Shown: positions 1-12,562, counted from the first letter of the stretch. The stretch: DNA of 64,000 nt from Lactuca virosa (GCA_928212115.1 CAKMRJ010000001.1:183251029-183315028); one strand, 5' to 3'. A program made the numbers and translations. Notes: generated by a model not told the origin, from the sequence alone.

Positions 1-342
1 ATCTATCGATCATCGATCACAAATCAACAAGAAATCCTTCGAAATTCAAATGCTACCATCTTCCCTTTCGTTATCAATTAACCTTCAAGACTCACCCTTC
101 ATCTATCGTTCATTCTTGTTATCGACTTAGATCCATCGACATTAGACTATCGATTCCAAATCAAATTAACCCAACAAATGAGCATCTGAATTTGTGAGTT
201 TCATTTTGTTCGCAAACCATCTTCATCAAAGAATCGAATACCGATTCTTAATAGCAATTACAATTTTGACTTCAATTAACCCAAACACGGATTCTGTGCG
301 AACGAACAAATCCAGTAAAGATGGATTTCGTTCATTCCAAAG
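1..342 (+). other. leader of element A, no gene
   Basis: AT-rich sequence with short Ile/Ser-rich frames and no recognisable domain. It lies immediately upstream of the gag remnant, so it is probably untranslated leader or deleted gag 5' sequence. No primer-binding site (TGGTATCAGAGC-like) is visible. Confidence 0.4.
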
Positions 343-780
343 GTGAACCAAAGTGAGGGAAAAGGTAGTTTCGTGAACAAGGATGTTGGAGAGGAGAAGA
401 AGAAAATTGAGAAGAATGATGGGAAGGTTAATGAGGAAAAGAAATTGAAAGGAGATTCAGGTGTAGATTGCCATTATTGCAACGGAGCAAATCATCTAGC
501 AAATGATTTCATGCTTCGTAAGAAGGATGAAAGAATGAACAAAGTGAAGGATGAAGCGTATTATGTGGAGAGATTGGAAGAGGTGTGTTCGAAGGCGAAA
601 AATTTATCATTTGTGGCTAGAGGTGAACAGGAGGAAGAGGGCACATATCAGATCTGGTCTTCCGGATCCGATGATGAAGAAATGCGTAATCCTATGCATG
701 GTGCCATGTTTGCGAAGCTGGAGGAAGATTCTGACGAACGGGTGACTGGTCATTGCTTCATGACCAAAAAGTGCCGATAA
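343..780 (+). pseudogene. gag: gag remnant with zinc knuckle (element A)
   Basis: This frame opens with GTG, so it is a fragment of a longer gag and not a gene with its own start. It has a Lys/Glu-rich stretch, then a CX2CX4HX4(C) zinc knuckle (CHYCNGANHLANDF) in which the last Cys has become Asp. An acidic segment containing QIWSSGSDDEEMRNPMHGAM follows, which I recall as typical of SIRE-type gag proteins of Asteraceae. In a working element this protein forms the particle and binds the RNA. The N-terminal capsid region is absent. It is followed by a frame change into the gag tail. Confidence 0.65.
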
Positions 781-1105
781 ATCTCCAATGACTACCAAGG
801 TACGTACTATTCTTCAATCTTTCAATATTCATTTAAGTGCATATGATTCTGAATTAATTGCTTTTGATGATATTGTTGCTTATTTTGATGCTTTGGTTAT
901 CTCTGCTAGCAATGAGGCTAAGAAATCAACTTCTTAGTTGGTAGAAGTACAGAAGAAGTTAGATGCCAAGAAAAGAAGAATTAAGAGTTTAGAATTGCAA
1001 ATTACAAACATTATGTGTGATAGGGATTCGTTGTCTAGTGATGTAAAACTCTTATTAGCTCAATGAAACATATATTGTAACTCTGCTAAAAGACTTTATG
1101 GAAAA

Positions 1106-3030
1106 TTGACTGCATTGCATCATTCGTGTGAAATTAGCAAGGAGCAACATAGGAAATTATTACCTTTTCTAGCATATGAGAGAGAGAAGGTTGATAATAT
1201 TTCGTATGATTGTGAGAAAACTATTGCTGAGATTGACAAAATTCCTAATGATAGATATGCTTATGGAATTGTCAAAATTGACGAATGTCTGGATTCAAAT
1301 GAATTAGTTAACATTATGAATGATACTTTGACTAAATCGGAACAAATCAAAATTTTGTAAAAGACTAAGAATTCAACATCTGATTATCAATCTAATTTTG
1401 CTGATATTGAAGATACCTCTGACAATATTAGTGAAATTAGTGATATTGAGAAAGTTGATTGTTCTCAGTTGTCTGTCATTAATGTTGCATCAAAATCTAA
1501 AGGAAAAGAAAAGATTAAGGATTTGATAGTTAAGATTGACACTAACAAACCTTCAACTTCGAAAGTTTGTGATCCTGATTTTGTGGATAATCGAGATAGT
1601 CAAACTGATAGCAGTGATGATGAAAATGATGAAGACAATTCGCATAAAAAGGTATCATCAAACAAAGGTTCGGAAGAATCAACCATTCCACGTGTTGTTG
1701 TTGATCAAGTGTTTGTGGACACTGAAAATTTCGACAAAGTTCTGTCTGAAAAAGGAGCCCATTATTTGGAAACAAATCAAATGGTGTATCCAAATTTCAA
1801 GTGTTCAGATGATGTTGTTTTTCCAAATCAAGTGTTTGTCACTACTGGAAATGTTGAAAACATTAAACCAGAATTCAACAAAATGGTCGAAAATGACAAC
1901 AAGAAAACAACAGACGAAGGATTCTTTTCAAATCAAAGCATTGTCGAAAATAATCTAACAAACAATTCGTATGTTTTTCAAAGACAAAAACCTCAACGAA
2001 AATGGAGTGAAAAACAAAAAGCTGAGAAAGAAGTTTCAAAACAACTTGTTGTGAAAAATGAAAGTGTTGTCAAATTAAATTCAAAAGAATTTAAAGAACA
2101 AATAGAAATGCTTTCAAAAGAAAATGAAATTTCAAAAAGACAAGCACGAAAGAAAATTTTCTGGCAAACTGTTGAGTCTCGAAAGAAACAAAACGGTTTG
2201 ACATTGAAAACGTCTGAAAACATACAGACTAAATCTGTTGAGAACAAGTTTTCAAATTCAGCATCTTATTCAGACCAAAAGAAAACTCCCGCTCAATCAA
2301 ACAACATAAAATCTGAATTTTATCCAAAAACAAATTCTTCGAAAGTTTAAAATACAACATTTTCCACAAATGTCAAAAATACATCAAAGGGATTTCTAAA
2401 TCAACCCTCAACAAAAAGATTTTCTTCTAATCAACAACAAAGATTTTCTCCAAAACAAAATTTTCACAATCAATTTTCTCAAAATGCAAGCGTTGGAAAT
2501 AATGATGGAAGTCGATATGCCATGGCATTTCGTCCTATATCAAATGTTGATTTCGTTCCACAAAAACTGAATTTTCCGAATCCATATGCAAAACAAACCT
2601 TAAAAGTTTCGTACACAAAAGGGTTGTCTCGTGACAAAAACATCGATCATTGGCTTGAAGGAAAAGGACGAATGTATAAATCAAGGAAATACGCTCAACA
2701 ACAAATTCAAGAAGCTTATGAGAAGTATGTGAATACTTCGTCAACTGAAAGCTCATCTTCAAAAGATTCGAATGTTTCGGTAAAGACTTGGCAACCGTTT
2801 TCGAAAGAGAAGCATGTTTAAACACAACCTAAGAAGACGAAGGCATATGTCCGTGACAATCCCAAACTATCAAAAACTTATGTTTCGGTTCCTTTACCTA
2901 GTGATATGGACTTAATTGATAGTTTCAAAACTAAAGTTTGTGATTGGGTTAAAAGTTCTGCATTTCATTCTGTTTTTAAAGCTAATTTCCAAGGACCCAA
3001 ACAGCCTTGGGTACCTAAATTCTTTCATTG
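1106..3030 (+). pseudogene. gag tail / spacer to protease (element A)
   Basis: One reading frame, broken by stops at 1358, 2348 and 2819, links the zinc knuckle to the protease. It is rich in Lys, Asn, Ser and Glu with likely helical segments (for example residues encoded at 2030-2170) and low-complexity acidic runs (SDDENDEDN near 1612). It has no enzyme motif. The end (KQPWVPK near 3000) leads straight into the protease. Such a long hydrophilic linker is usual in SIRE-like elements. Its function is unknown; self-association of the gag protein is a reasonable guess only. Confidence 0.5.
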
Positions 3031-3061
3031 ATCGCAGGTCCTATGTGACGAGCAATATGAT

Positions 3062-3850
3062 GAGAAATGGTATATCGATAGTGTTTGCTCACGTCACATG
3101 ACTGGATGAAAGGAAAATTTGAGAGATTTTCGAAGCTTGGAAAATATAGGTGTTGTGAAGTTTGGAAACAATCATAAATGTCAAGTGAAAGGATATGGGA
3201 AAGTAACGAATAGACAGTTTACTGTCAATCGCGTTGCTTATGTCAAAGGTCTTCAACATAATTTGATAAGTGTTTCACAACTCGGTGTGGGCACTGGCAA
3301 TCAAGTTGTGTTTAACGAAGAAGGGAGTATCATCTCAAAGGTTAAAACGAACGAAGTGTTACTGAAGTCAAAACGCTATGGCGATATGTTTACTCTTGAT
3401 CTAAAACCGATTGTTGGGAAACCTTCAGTTTGTTTACTTTCGAAAGATAGATCTGATGTTAGCTGGTTATGGCATCGTCGTTTATCACATTTAAATTTTC
3501 GAAATTTAAATAAGTTGGTAATAGATGATCTTGTTCGAGGCTTACCGGTTATAAAATTTGAAAATGATACCTTATGTGCAGCTTGCGAACAAGGGAAACA
3601 ACGTAGGAAAGGACATCCAATTGTGATAGATTTGAAAATTCTGGAACCGTTGGAACTTCTTCATGTTGACCTTTGTGGATCATCAACTGTTGAAACTCTC
3701 AACAAGAAACGGTACATTTTGGTTATTGTTGATGATTTTTCTCAATTCACTTCGGTGTATTTTCTCAGGTTAAAATCTGAATTCGCTCAAACAATGATTG
3801 ATTTTATCAAGAAAATTGAGATGAGTTTGAAAAAGAACAAAATGGTGTAG
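3062..3850 (+). pseudogene. pol: protease and integrase N-terminal half (element A)
   Basis: The retropepsin site WYID-S-V-CSRHMTG is at 3068-3106. The catalytic D-S/T-G triad is altered to D-S-V (3077-3085), so the protease should be inactive. A stop follows, then the GAG-pre-integrase HHCC zinc-binding domain (WLWHRRLSHLNFRNL ... CAACEQGK at 3462-3595) and the start of the integrase core with the first catalytic Asp (LHVDLCG near 3660). Near 3830-3845 the frame jumps directly to the NGVVERRNR motif. The stretch that normally holds the second catalytic Asp (SDNG-type motif) is deleted and the frame shifts by +1. Confidence 0.8.
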
Positions 3851-3853
3851 TTG

Positions 3854-4728
3854 AACGAAGAAATAGGTCAGTTTGCGAAGCAGCCAGAACAATGTTGACA
3901 TATGCGAATCTTCCTCAATATCTATGGGCCGAAGCAGTGTCAACAACATGTTTTACTCAGAATCGTTCTTTTATTCATCGACGTTTCAAAATCACTCCGT
4001 ATGAAATTATCAATAACCGCAAACCAAATGTTAAATTCTTTCATGTGTTTGGTTGTAGGTTCTTTATCATGAATCTCAAGGATAATCTTTCGAAATTTCA
4101 AGCTAAGGCTGACAAAGGCATATTTTTAGGATATTCGCACAATTTGGTTGCATACAGAGTGTTAAATAAGCGCACACGAAAAGTCGAAGAGACATTTAAT
4201 CTTACTTTTGATGATTATTATGTCAAACAAATTGAAAAACATTTTGAACAAAAGCCGATTATTAATGAATCAACTGATGAATCTGCAATTGTGAGTTCAT
4301 CTGATTTTGATTATGATTTAATTTTTGGTCTTCCTGATAGGGCTGTGGATGCTGAAGTTCATGCGAATGATAATAATCAATCTGAATCTACGAAGCATAT
4401 TGTTGACTCGGAACTCCCTCAAACAATTGTAGATAGTTATTCAACATCGAATTCTCCAAAATTTGGTGAAAGTATGCACAATAATCCAGTGGAGGGGGAG
4501 CACTTGGATTCGAATACTCTGCTTGAGGTGGAGCATTCTTTCGAGGGGGAGAATGCGAGAATGAATGCAGATGTTGAGGGGGAGCATCCTGTTGAGGGGG
4601 AGCATCAGAATGATCTTTCTTTTGAAATTGAACAAAATAACAATGATATGATAAGTCTTGATAAGAATGATGAATTTCAAAAAATTAATGATAATCTTTC
4701 TGTTGCAAGTTCAGAAGATGAAGAATAA
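3854..4728 (+). pseudogene. pol: integrase C-terminal half (element A)
   Basis: Starts at the NGVVERRNR motif after the deletion junction and continues through copia integrase landmarks: LWAEAVSTTCF, a PYEIINNRKPNVKFFHVFGC block, and KADKGIFLGYS (about 3890-4140). After residue ~100 the protein becomes acidic and low in complexity, with four to six copies of a VEGEH-like motif at 4489-4610, encoded by repeated gaggtggagca-type DNA. That linker leads to RT. The frame ends at a TAA (4726), one of several nonsense codons in the same frame. Confidence 0.75.
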
Positions 4729-4743
4729 TACGAAGATGCACAT

Positions 4744-5486
4744 TTGGATTTTGATCCAGCATATCCACCATTAGAGAAATGGACAAGAAATCATCCGAAA
4801 GAACAAGTGATTGGGAATCCACAAGAAGGAGTCTTAACAAGAGCTCAAATTCGTGCGAAGAATGAGGTACTAAATACTCATCAAGAATATTGTATGTTCA
4901 ATGTTTTCATTTCAAAAATCGAACCAAAGACATATAAGGTTGCAATGGAACACTCTGATTGGGCTGTTTCAATGCAATCTGAATTGGCTGAGTTTTAACG
5001 AAACAAGGTTTGAAGATTAATTCCTAAACCTGAAGATGTTTCGATTGTTGGGTCAAAATGGATTTTGAAAAATAAAACCGAAAAGGATGGAAATATTTTA
5101 CGAAATAAAGCACGATTAGTCGTAAAAGGATATTCGCAACAAGAAGGTATCAATTATGAATAAACATTTGCTCATGTCGCAAGACTCGAGGTTGTTCGAA
5201 TATTTTTGGCTTATGCAGCTCAGAAAGATTTCGATGTTTATCAAATGGATGTGAAATGTGCTTTTCTCAATGGTGAACTCGAAGAAACTGTTTACGTTGA
5301 ACAACCTCCAGGATTCATAAATGAAGAGTATCCTAATCATGTTTATATTTTAGATAAGGCAGTTTATGGATTAAAACAAGCACCCAGAGCCTGGTACGCA
5401 ACTCTTACCTCTTTCTTAAAACAGTCAAAATTTAAACAAAGATCAGTTGTTCCCACATTATTTCGAAAGAAAGTTGGAATCATCTA
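4744..5486 (+). pseudogene. pol: RT N-terminal half (element A)
   Basis: Copia RT in frame 1 with nonsense codons at about 4996 and 5161. Motifs: PLEKWTRNHPKEQVIGNP, SKWILKNKTEKDGNILRNKARLV (about 5052-5120), YQMDVKCAFLNGELEETVYVEQPPGF (5236-5315) and [13 protein letters not shown] (5359-5398). The frame is lost near 5480, just before the catalytic YVDD block, which continues in another frame from 5487. Confidence 0.8.
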
Positions 5487-6620
5487 ATGCTTGTACAAAT
5501 TTATGTCGATAATACTATTTTTGGCTCTACTGACCCTGCTTTGTCTAATGAATTCGAAAATCTAATGAAAAGCAAATTTGAGATGAGTATGATGGGAAAA
5601 ATCAATAATTTTCTTGGTTTAAATATTCGTCAAAACAGAGAAGGAATTTTTATCAATCAAGAAAAATATACGAAGAATCTGCTTGAAAAGTTTGGATTGA
5701 CGAATAGCACGAAATTGCGAGTAACAATGGCAACGGGAACAAGGCTTCCACCTTCGTTAGATAAACCTGCTGTTGATCTAACTCTTTATAGAAGCATGAT
5801 AGGTTCGTTACTTCACCTCACAGCAAGTCGACCTGATATTATGTTCTCTATTTGTAATTGTGCTAGGTACCAGTCAAATCCTCGAGAACCACATCTCACT
5901 GCAGTCAAGAATATTTTTCGTTATCTCAAAGGCTCAATTTCGTTAGGATTGTGGTATCCTTCGAAAACTGGATTCTTCATACAAGCTTTCTCAGATGCTG
6001 ATTTAGGAGGATGCAATCTGGATAGAAAAAGCACAAGTGGAGGATGTCAATTACTTGATGGAAAATTGGCTAGCTGGCAGCCGAAGAAGCAAACTTGTGT
6101 TTCAATTTCTACAGCAGAAGCAGAATATGTAGCTGTTGCAGCTTGCACATCACAAATAATTTGGATTCAATGTCAATTGTGTGATTATGCAATTAATATG
6201 AAGAAAATTCCATTATATTGTGATTCTCAAAGTGCAATATGTATTTGTCATAATCCGGTGGAACATTCGAAGACCAAGCACATTGCTCTTCGTTATCATT
6301 TCATAAAAGATCATGTGGAGGATGGAAATATTGAAGTGCATTTCGTGAAAACTACTGATCAATTAGCTGATATTTTCACGAAACCATTAGATGAAAAATC
6401 ATTTGTGAGAATTTTAGGAGGGCTTGGAATGATCGAAGGGAATTATGTTCCAGGAAACAAGGTATTGTGGTTAAAAGGTGTCGATTCAGAGGTGTTGAAT
6501 AGAATAACAAAGGGATTTCATTCAACGTTCCGAGGTTACTATTCATATTCAGCACTTCGACCCCCTTCGAATTCGACAACATGTAGCATTTCATTATTTG
6601 ACAAAATTTCGTTAATTTGA
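5487..6620 (+). pseudogene. pol: RT C-terminal half and RNase H (element A)
   Basis: Begins one frame away from the preceding RT segment. The catalytic box reads Y-V-D-N (5502-5513) instead of YVDD, so the second metal-binding Asp is replaced by Asn. RT ends with RSMIGSLLHLTASRPDIMFS (5788-5848). The RNase H domain follows: FSDADLGGCNLDRKSTSGG (5988-6045), STAEAEYVAVAA (6108-6143), YCDSQSAICI and the HSKTKHIALRYHFI block, then DQLADIFTKPL (6358-6390). The open frame runs to TGA at 6618 past the usual copia end, adding about 60 unrelated residues. Confidence 0.85.
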
Positions 6621-6750
6621 AAAAAGTTTTGTTAGTTTGACAAATTTTTGTTTGTTTGTCAAAGTTTTGTTAGTTTGTCAAAATTTCATTAGTTTGTCAT
6701 AATTTTTGTGTGGTTGTTACAATATCTCATTAGTCTGTAAAATTTATTTT
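6589..6750 (+). repeat. ~20-bp degenerate tandem repeat
   Basis: About six consecutive variants of GTTAGTTTGTCAAAATTT lie directly at and after the pol stop codon. Copies differ at several positions. Confidence 0.7.
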
Positions 6751-6757
6751 TTTTTTC

Positions 6758-6965
6758 GAAAAATTCAAAAACCACAAAAATATTTTCATTTGTTTTGTCT
6801 TTTATTTTAGAAAAATTCAAAAACGAGAAAAATATTTTCATTTGTTTTGTCTTTTATTTTAGAAAAATTCAAAAACCACAAAAATATTTTCATTTGTTTT
6901 GTCTTTTATTTTAGAAAAATTCAAAAAAAAAACTAAACTAAAATATTTTCATTTGTTTGTTTTTA
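6758..6965 (+). repeat. 52-bp tandem repeat, four copies
   Basis: The phrase GAAAAATTCAAAAACCAC restarts at 6758, 6810, 6862 and 6914, an exact 52-bp period; the unit includes ATATTTTCATTTGTTTTGTC. Copies 1-3 are nearly identical and copy 4 is diverged (ACTAAACTAA replaces the centre). Confidence 0.85.
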
Positions 6966-8297
6966 GTGTTTTATTGCAGATATCAATGAAGATTTGTATT
7001 GGGTAGAAGCTTGCAGTTCTAGGGTCAGGTAAATTTTCGAAAACTTTGCACTAGTTAGGACGTCCCTAGAAGCATGCTGCAGCATGTCGACCGAAGCCTC
7101 CATAGACTCAATGTGTGTGTACGAAAGCCTTAATGAAATTTTTCATACGAAAATTTCTTCCCAAGTCAGGCTTATATTCACATTAGTCAAATGAGCTACC
7201 TTACTCTTCTCAACTGAGTTAAGAGTTTTATGTTTGGTCCGAACATAACAGAGGTACAAGTCGTTTCTCAAACCAATCTTTTTCATCTACAAATTTCTTA
7301 CACTTACACACACGAAGACATATGTCCAAGAGGTCTTTGATACAACCCGTCAAGATTTAGACATATCAAAACACTGTGTTAATGATCTGACATCATGAGG
7401 CCGTGATGAAAGTGAAACGCAAAATTGTAACTTTGTAAGGAATTGACGAGGAACTATGTTCCAGATTTTAACGAAACATTTGTTTCAGTACCGATTTTCG
7501 AAACTCCAAATCATATTCATTTCTTATGAGTGGTCTTGATCAAACTATCGAAACCCATGATTTTTGTTACCCAACAGGATCCAGGACAAATATTTTTTCA
7601 TGAATATGATTTCCGTGTGAGTTTTATTCGATTTCTAAGTCACATTCAAAATTATTTCAAAGCATGCTTGTCACTGACTACACTGGTCAAACAGGTAATT
7701 TCTGTTACAATTACTCATCTTATGTTTAGGTTGATATGTAACGAAATTAGTAAGCCACCCACGAAGCCTTATAAAAGAAGCCCTTCGATACTTCTCTATA
7801 AGTATTCGATTGTAATTCACGGGAAAATACACAAGCAGTTGATTATCTCTCTTGATAATTAACGAAGCAACCTATGCCCGGGGTTTTACCGCCTTCGTGT
7901 CGAAATTTTATTTTTTGACATCACAGATTCCAAAATTTTTGTTAAATTTCTTCTTATCTTATTTTTTTGGCACACTACACTCACGAAATCCTTGAGGCTC
8001 TGAGTAATACCAACTCATGCTGATGATTTCGAACGTCTGGCACATGACTTCGCTTTTCATCCCAAAAGTGAAAGAGCCTTACTTCCATCCGAAGGTTGGT
8101 GACGGTTACAATTCCATTGGGTGAAACAATACAGGCTGTTTGATGCGACGTCTTGTTTTCCTTCTGGTTTTTAAGGAGAAGTGACAGTTACTTTTTGACG
8201 CATGGCTACTTTATCGGAATAGTGGTGCGAGTTTCAAGGTGCCACGTCGGATCTCATTTAGTGCGCATCCCGCTTCAAATTCAAACTCTAGGGTTAC
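6966..8297 (+). other. spacer between pol and third ORF (element A)
   Basis: No supported coding sequence. Frames at 7530-7862 and 8153-8425 start with non-ATG codons and show no domain. A TATA-like CTTATAAAAG lies near 7768. The spacer probably belongs to the element, because the second SIRE-like copy also has about 1.9 kb between pol and the third ORF. Confidence 0.5.
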
Positions 8298-8305
8298 ATA
8301 TAAAA
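8298..8305 (+). promoter_or_regulatory. TATA box upstream of third ORF (element A)
   Basis: ATATAAAA in the context GGGTTACATATAAAAGGGG, 104 bp before the ATG at 8409. Initiation about 30 bp downstream would give a short leader, with CAAACCCTAATC immediately before the ATG. Element B has a TATA box ahead of the equivalent ORF. Use as a promoter is inferred. Confidence 0.45.
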
Positions 8306-8408
8306 GGGGAATCAAGGGGTCTATATCAGTTTACGCTTTCAAAAGAAAAATTCCCAAATTTTCTCTGCAAATTCACGTTGTTTTTCAAAGCTTCAACAAA
8401 CCCTAATC

Positions 8409-11043
8409 ATGGCCACTTCTGCTGATGTCAATGCTCCATCCCAAACCACTGAAGATGTTACTTCACAACCAATCATGAAGATTCAAGGCACAAACTATCA
8501 AGTCGAAACGGATGTTTCACTTTATCCAGAAGAATTGAAGATGTTGGTAGTTGCTTTGAAAAGCTCTGTTCTATCGACTGCCATGTTCAATTCATTTGTT
8601 GTTCTTCTTTCATGGCTTTCACAAGAGGATCCACTTCTACTTACAGCAAAGCAATGGATATTATTACCTTCCAACTGGTGAATGATAAGAAGATACGTTT
8701 GAACAAGAAGATATTCTGTTAGATTCTTGATATCCCTAATTCTCCACCATATGCTGATCTTTCTTTTGCTCAAGTCAACTACATGTTCAATGAGATGGGT
8801 CATCAACCCCCACTCACCAAGATCAGTGATTTCAAGAAGTCTGGACTTCCGACTGTTTGGAATTTTCTCTTTGGAATTTTTCTACGCTGCTTGACTGGTC
8901 GCAGTGTTGGATTAGATAAAGGTCGAATGGAAGTTTATGTTATGGTTGTTGGATTGTATTATGATATTTCAGTCGATTACTCTACACAGATGGGGAAGGA
9001 GTTTCAGAAGAGTGTTGAAAACATGAATGTTGTTCAAGGAATTTCATGTGCAAGGTATTGGAGTTTGATTCTTCATTATTTTTATGACAAAGAAGGGATT
9101 GAGGTGCCTGCTGATGAAGAGACTGTTGAATTCATGAAATATCAATTTCCAAAGGAAGTTACTGATGACGCTAAGGTGTTTACACACATTGCAAGGATCC
9201 CTGATGCAATGTTAAAGCGTGTTGATCCAACAAACTTAGTACTCGTGGAGTATTTGAAAACAATTAATCATGATTTTGAAACTGGGAAGTTGTTGCCAAA
9301 AGAAGTAGCAGGTCCTTCTAAGAAGTCAAGAAAATCAAAGAAGGATACAACAACTACTCCTGAGAAACCTGTTCAGGAGCCAAAGAAAAAGAAGTCACCA
9401 AAGAAACAGACGAAGCCAGAAGAACAAGTTTCGACTGTTTTCATTGAGCCGGTAGAGCCTGTTATTGATGAACACGCAAAGGAAACCATTCCATCAAAAT
9501 CTGGTGTCTTTCGAAGAATTAAGAGAAAGTCTAGTGGTTCACGAAAGTTTACAGATGGATCTTCTAGGTTTTCTCCTACCATGGTTCGTAAACCACATCT
9601 TAATCACCAAGGGGTCCTTATTCGTGAGGTTCCAGCTCCTGTTTCTCCTTCATCAAAGAAACGAAGAGCTGAAGTTGTGGCCAACCATATTTCCAAGAAG
9701 AAGATAAAGAAACGAAAGTTGGTTCTTCAAGAGGAATCGTCCGAAGGTGAGAAAATTCCTGAAAGACCTGAAGCTAATATTTTCATACCAACATCGACTC
9801 CTGAGAAGACTGAGGTCACACCACCCAAAGTTTTGTTAACCAAGTCAGTTCCTTAGGAGGTTCGAACTTCAGACATCACTACACACGTATCTGATACGGA
9901 TGTAAATGTCACTATGGGTTAAGGAGATTCAACTAAATAAATTCTTGTTACAACTCAAGGTATTCCTGAACCTTCTATAATGGATACTTGTGTTTTATTA
10001 CCTCCTTTTATCATTCCTGTTTCAAACACTACCAAATCACCCACTTTTGCAACCATTCTCAATCAACCATTCACTACTTTGTTCTCATCTCAATCAACTG
10101 ATTCACCCAAATCTACTGAGGACACTGATAATGAAGAAGGAGGAGAAGGAGGATTTGGAGGTACATTTGAAGAGTTGGAATTTGATGAAGAAGAAGAAAC
10201 TTTTCCAGAACATATGTTAATGACGATAAAGCAGTTCAAGATTCTAAATAAAAAGATGAATTCGATTATTCAGTCTCAAGCTGACATGGGGGGAAGTCAA
10301 TCTATCTCAAGTTTAGAAATTGATGTTATGATGAAAGCATTCGAAGCCAGGATGGTTAGCAAAGTTTCTGGAATGATTTGAGACTCGGAGTCTAGAATAT
10401 TGGAGAAGGTGGACCATAATGATCAGAACAATGAGTTACATATGAACTCTCAGTCCGCGAATTTTCTGCGTGAAGTAAAAGAACTAAAAAGTGAGGCCAA
10501 AGAAAGACATAACTTATTCGTTCTTGATGTGAAGAAAGTTCGTGAAGATGTAAATCTCAAGCTTCAACAACTTCGTGAAGATATGGTGAAAGAGATTGCT
10601 AGTGCTCAGCAAGACTATGCATCTCTCAATCAGAAGGTGGATATTATTTGTGATATTGTCACAAAATATGTTAAGATGTACGAAAGTTTGAGTCCTCAAA
10701 TAAATCAACTTTCTATGAATAACAGCCAAAGTTGTGTGGAGATTATTAGTTTGCTAAAGGAGCTGTAAGAATTATCTGTCAAGCCTGTTTTCTCTTCGAT
10801 CATTACACCAAAATTTTTATCTCAAAAGTTTTCTCAATTCGAAGCTGTTTTGCATAAACAGTTGGCTCCATTGCCCAGGTTCTCAAGTCTTCTACCAACG
10901 GATGCCCTACCTGTTGTCACAGGGGTGCAAGGGGGAGAAAAGAAGGTTGGTGATGCGAAGGATGGTGTGGTTTCGCATGAAGTTGTTAAGACTGTTGGGA
11001 AAAAAATTCAAACAAAGATTCCAACAACAAAGCCAATAGTCTC
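8409..11043 (+). pseudogene. third ORF, N-terminal and coiled-coil part (element A)
   Basis: ATG at 8409 opens a protein of unknown function placed where SIRE elements carry their env-like ORF. The frame shifts near 8600-8660; the new frame has a stop at 8720 and then stays open to 9854. Residues encoded at 8850-9090 include LPTVWNFLFGIFLRCLTGR and ISCARYWSLILHYF, matched in pattern by element B's ORF. A Lys/Pro/Glu-rich basic segment (9310-9720) and an acidic Glu-rich segment (10130-10210) follow, then a heptad-like helical region (10400-10760: LREVKELKSEAKERHNLF and beyond). Stops interrupt at 9854, about 9926 and 9938, 10379 and 10766. I see no signal peptide or convincing membrane segment. 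The frame is cut by solo LTR I at 11043. Confidence 0.65.
11039..11043 (+). repeat. TSD of solo LTR I, left copy
   Basis: GTCTC immediately before the LTR; the identical right copy is at 13912-13916. Confidence 0.9.
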
Positions 11044-12562
11044 TGTCACACCCCAAAACCGAGAACGGCGGAATACGTTCTGGGGTGGAGGACGTCATGT
11101 ACAGTATCATCACAAAGCATAATAGTAAAGACAAGCAACAACATCCATTGCATTAATATAATAATTGTAATACAAGTGTGTTCTGTACAGTTTTTTAGAC
11201 ACCAAAGTATAATCAAAATAAATAGGAGTCTGGTATATGCTCCATCTTCTCAAAAGCTGCATCTGTACGTGTCTACTGATGACCTGAGAATACAAGTTAT
11301 TTTGAAAGCGAGTATCAGCATAAAGCTCGTGAGTTCATAAGTATTTAGTGTCATTGCTTGTATAAAAATGTTTACAACAATGTGGTATAATAACTGGTTT
11401 CAATGTTTGAAAATAGTATACTCCCTAGAAAACCCTATGTTTTCCAGTAAAAAGTAGCCTTCAACCAAGACTCAATTGTTTGTATATTTGTTCTTTCATA
11501 AATGTAGAGATTTTCCCAGTGAAACTATTATTATGAAAATATAGTTTTTGACCTCATTAATGCAAAGAAATGGGAAAATAATGTTTTACCCCAGCAGTGT
11601 CACTGCCGGCTGAATGTAATGAAAATGCAGACTCCAGGTGGTATTAAATGTACAATACACCTCGGGGAGTCTGTTTTGCCTTTAATTCTTAAAGTGCTAA
11701 TTAAAGGTCTGAATGTGAACTCGTATGTAACCATGCTGATTAACGATCGAATAACTGATGACCCACCAGGTCACACGTAGTATGGTGACATTTTCTCACC
11801 CCTGGGCCTAGTCGGCTCGGACTGTAGCTAGCAGTCGGGATGTGGGAGTGTCTGTCCCGTATAGATCTATACACATAATGCCCGCTCTCCCTCCAGGAGA
11901 CTCTGGTTACATGATGATAGCACAATGAAGTGTCGTATCGAGAAGTACTATGTCACATTCTGTTTTAGTATATTCTCTTGTATATTGTATAATGTATTTT
12001 CTGGTATAATGTATAGACTGTTCTCTTAGATAGCATATAGTATTCTCTTTGTATAGTATTTATCATGTATTGACTCATAACTGTACTGACTCTGGTAGAT
12101 GTCATTGTGATAGGAGTAATGAGTAATATTCCTTAACTATACCTATTATAGTTAAATAGTAATGTTGGTTGCATGCCTTTGTTACACAAAGGTACTGAAC
12201 TGAAGTGAAGACTTTTATAACCAACACAAATATATATGATATATAACTAATAATGCAATGACAGTCGGACAAATAACAGAATACTCTAAGTCCACAACCA
12301 AACAAGGAACAAGAAATAAGGTGAGCTATCAGTCCTAAGTCCTTCAAGTCTTACTTATATAAATATATTAGTATAGACATGGTTTTGAAGATAAAACAAG
12401 TTTAAAAGAGTTTGAAAACAGTTTTAGCATTTAAAGAATTTGATAAAAGGTTTGAAACACTTGAAAGCCCAAAGTTTGATGGAAATCTGAAAGTAGCAAT
12501 AAATTGTGTAGTCTGTTCTAGTTATTAATCACATGTGATTGATACAATAACTATAACAGTTC

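Noticed and set aside
343..780. Short frames opening with GTG, TTG or CTG taken as genes with their own start
   Set aside because: Plant nuclear genes start with ATG; these are interior pieces of decayed gag, pol or third-ORF frames.
7530..8425. Small frames in the spacer before element A's third ORF
   Set aside because: Non-ATG starts, no motif, and no counterpart in element B's spacer.
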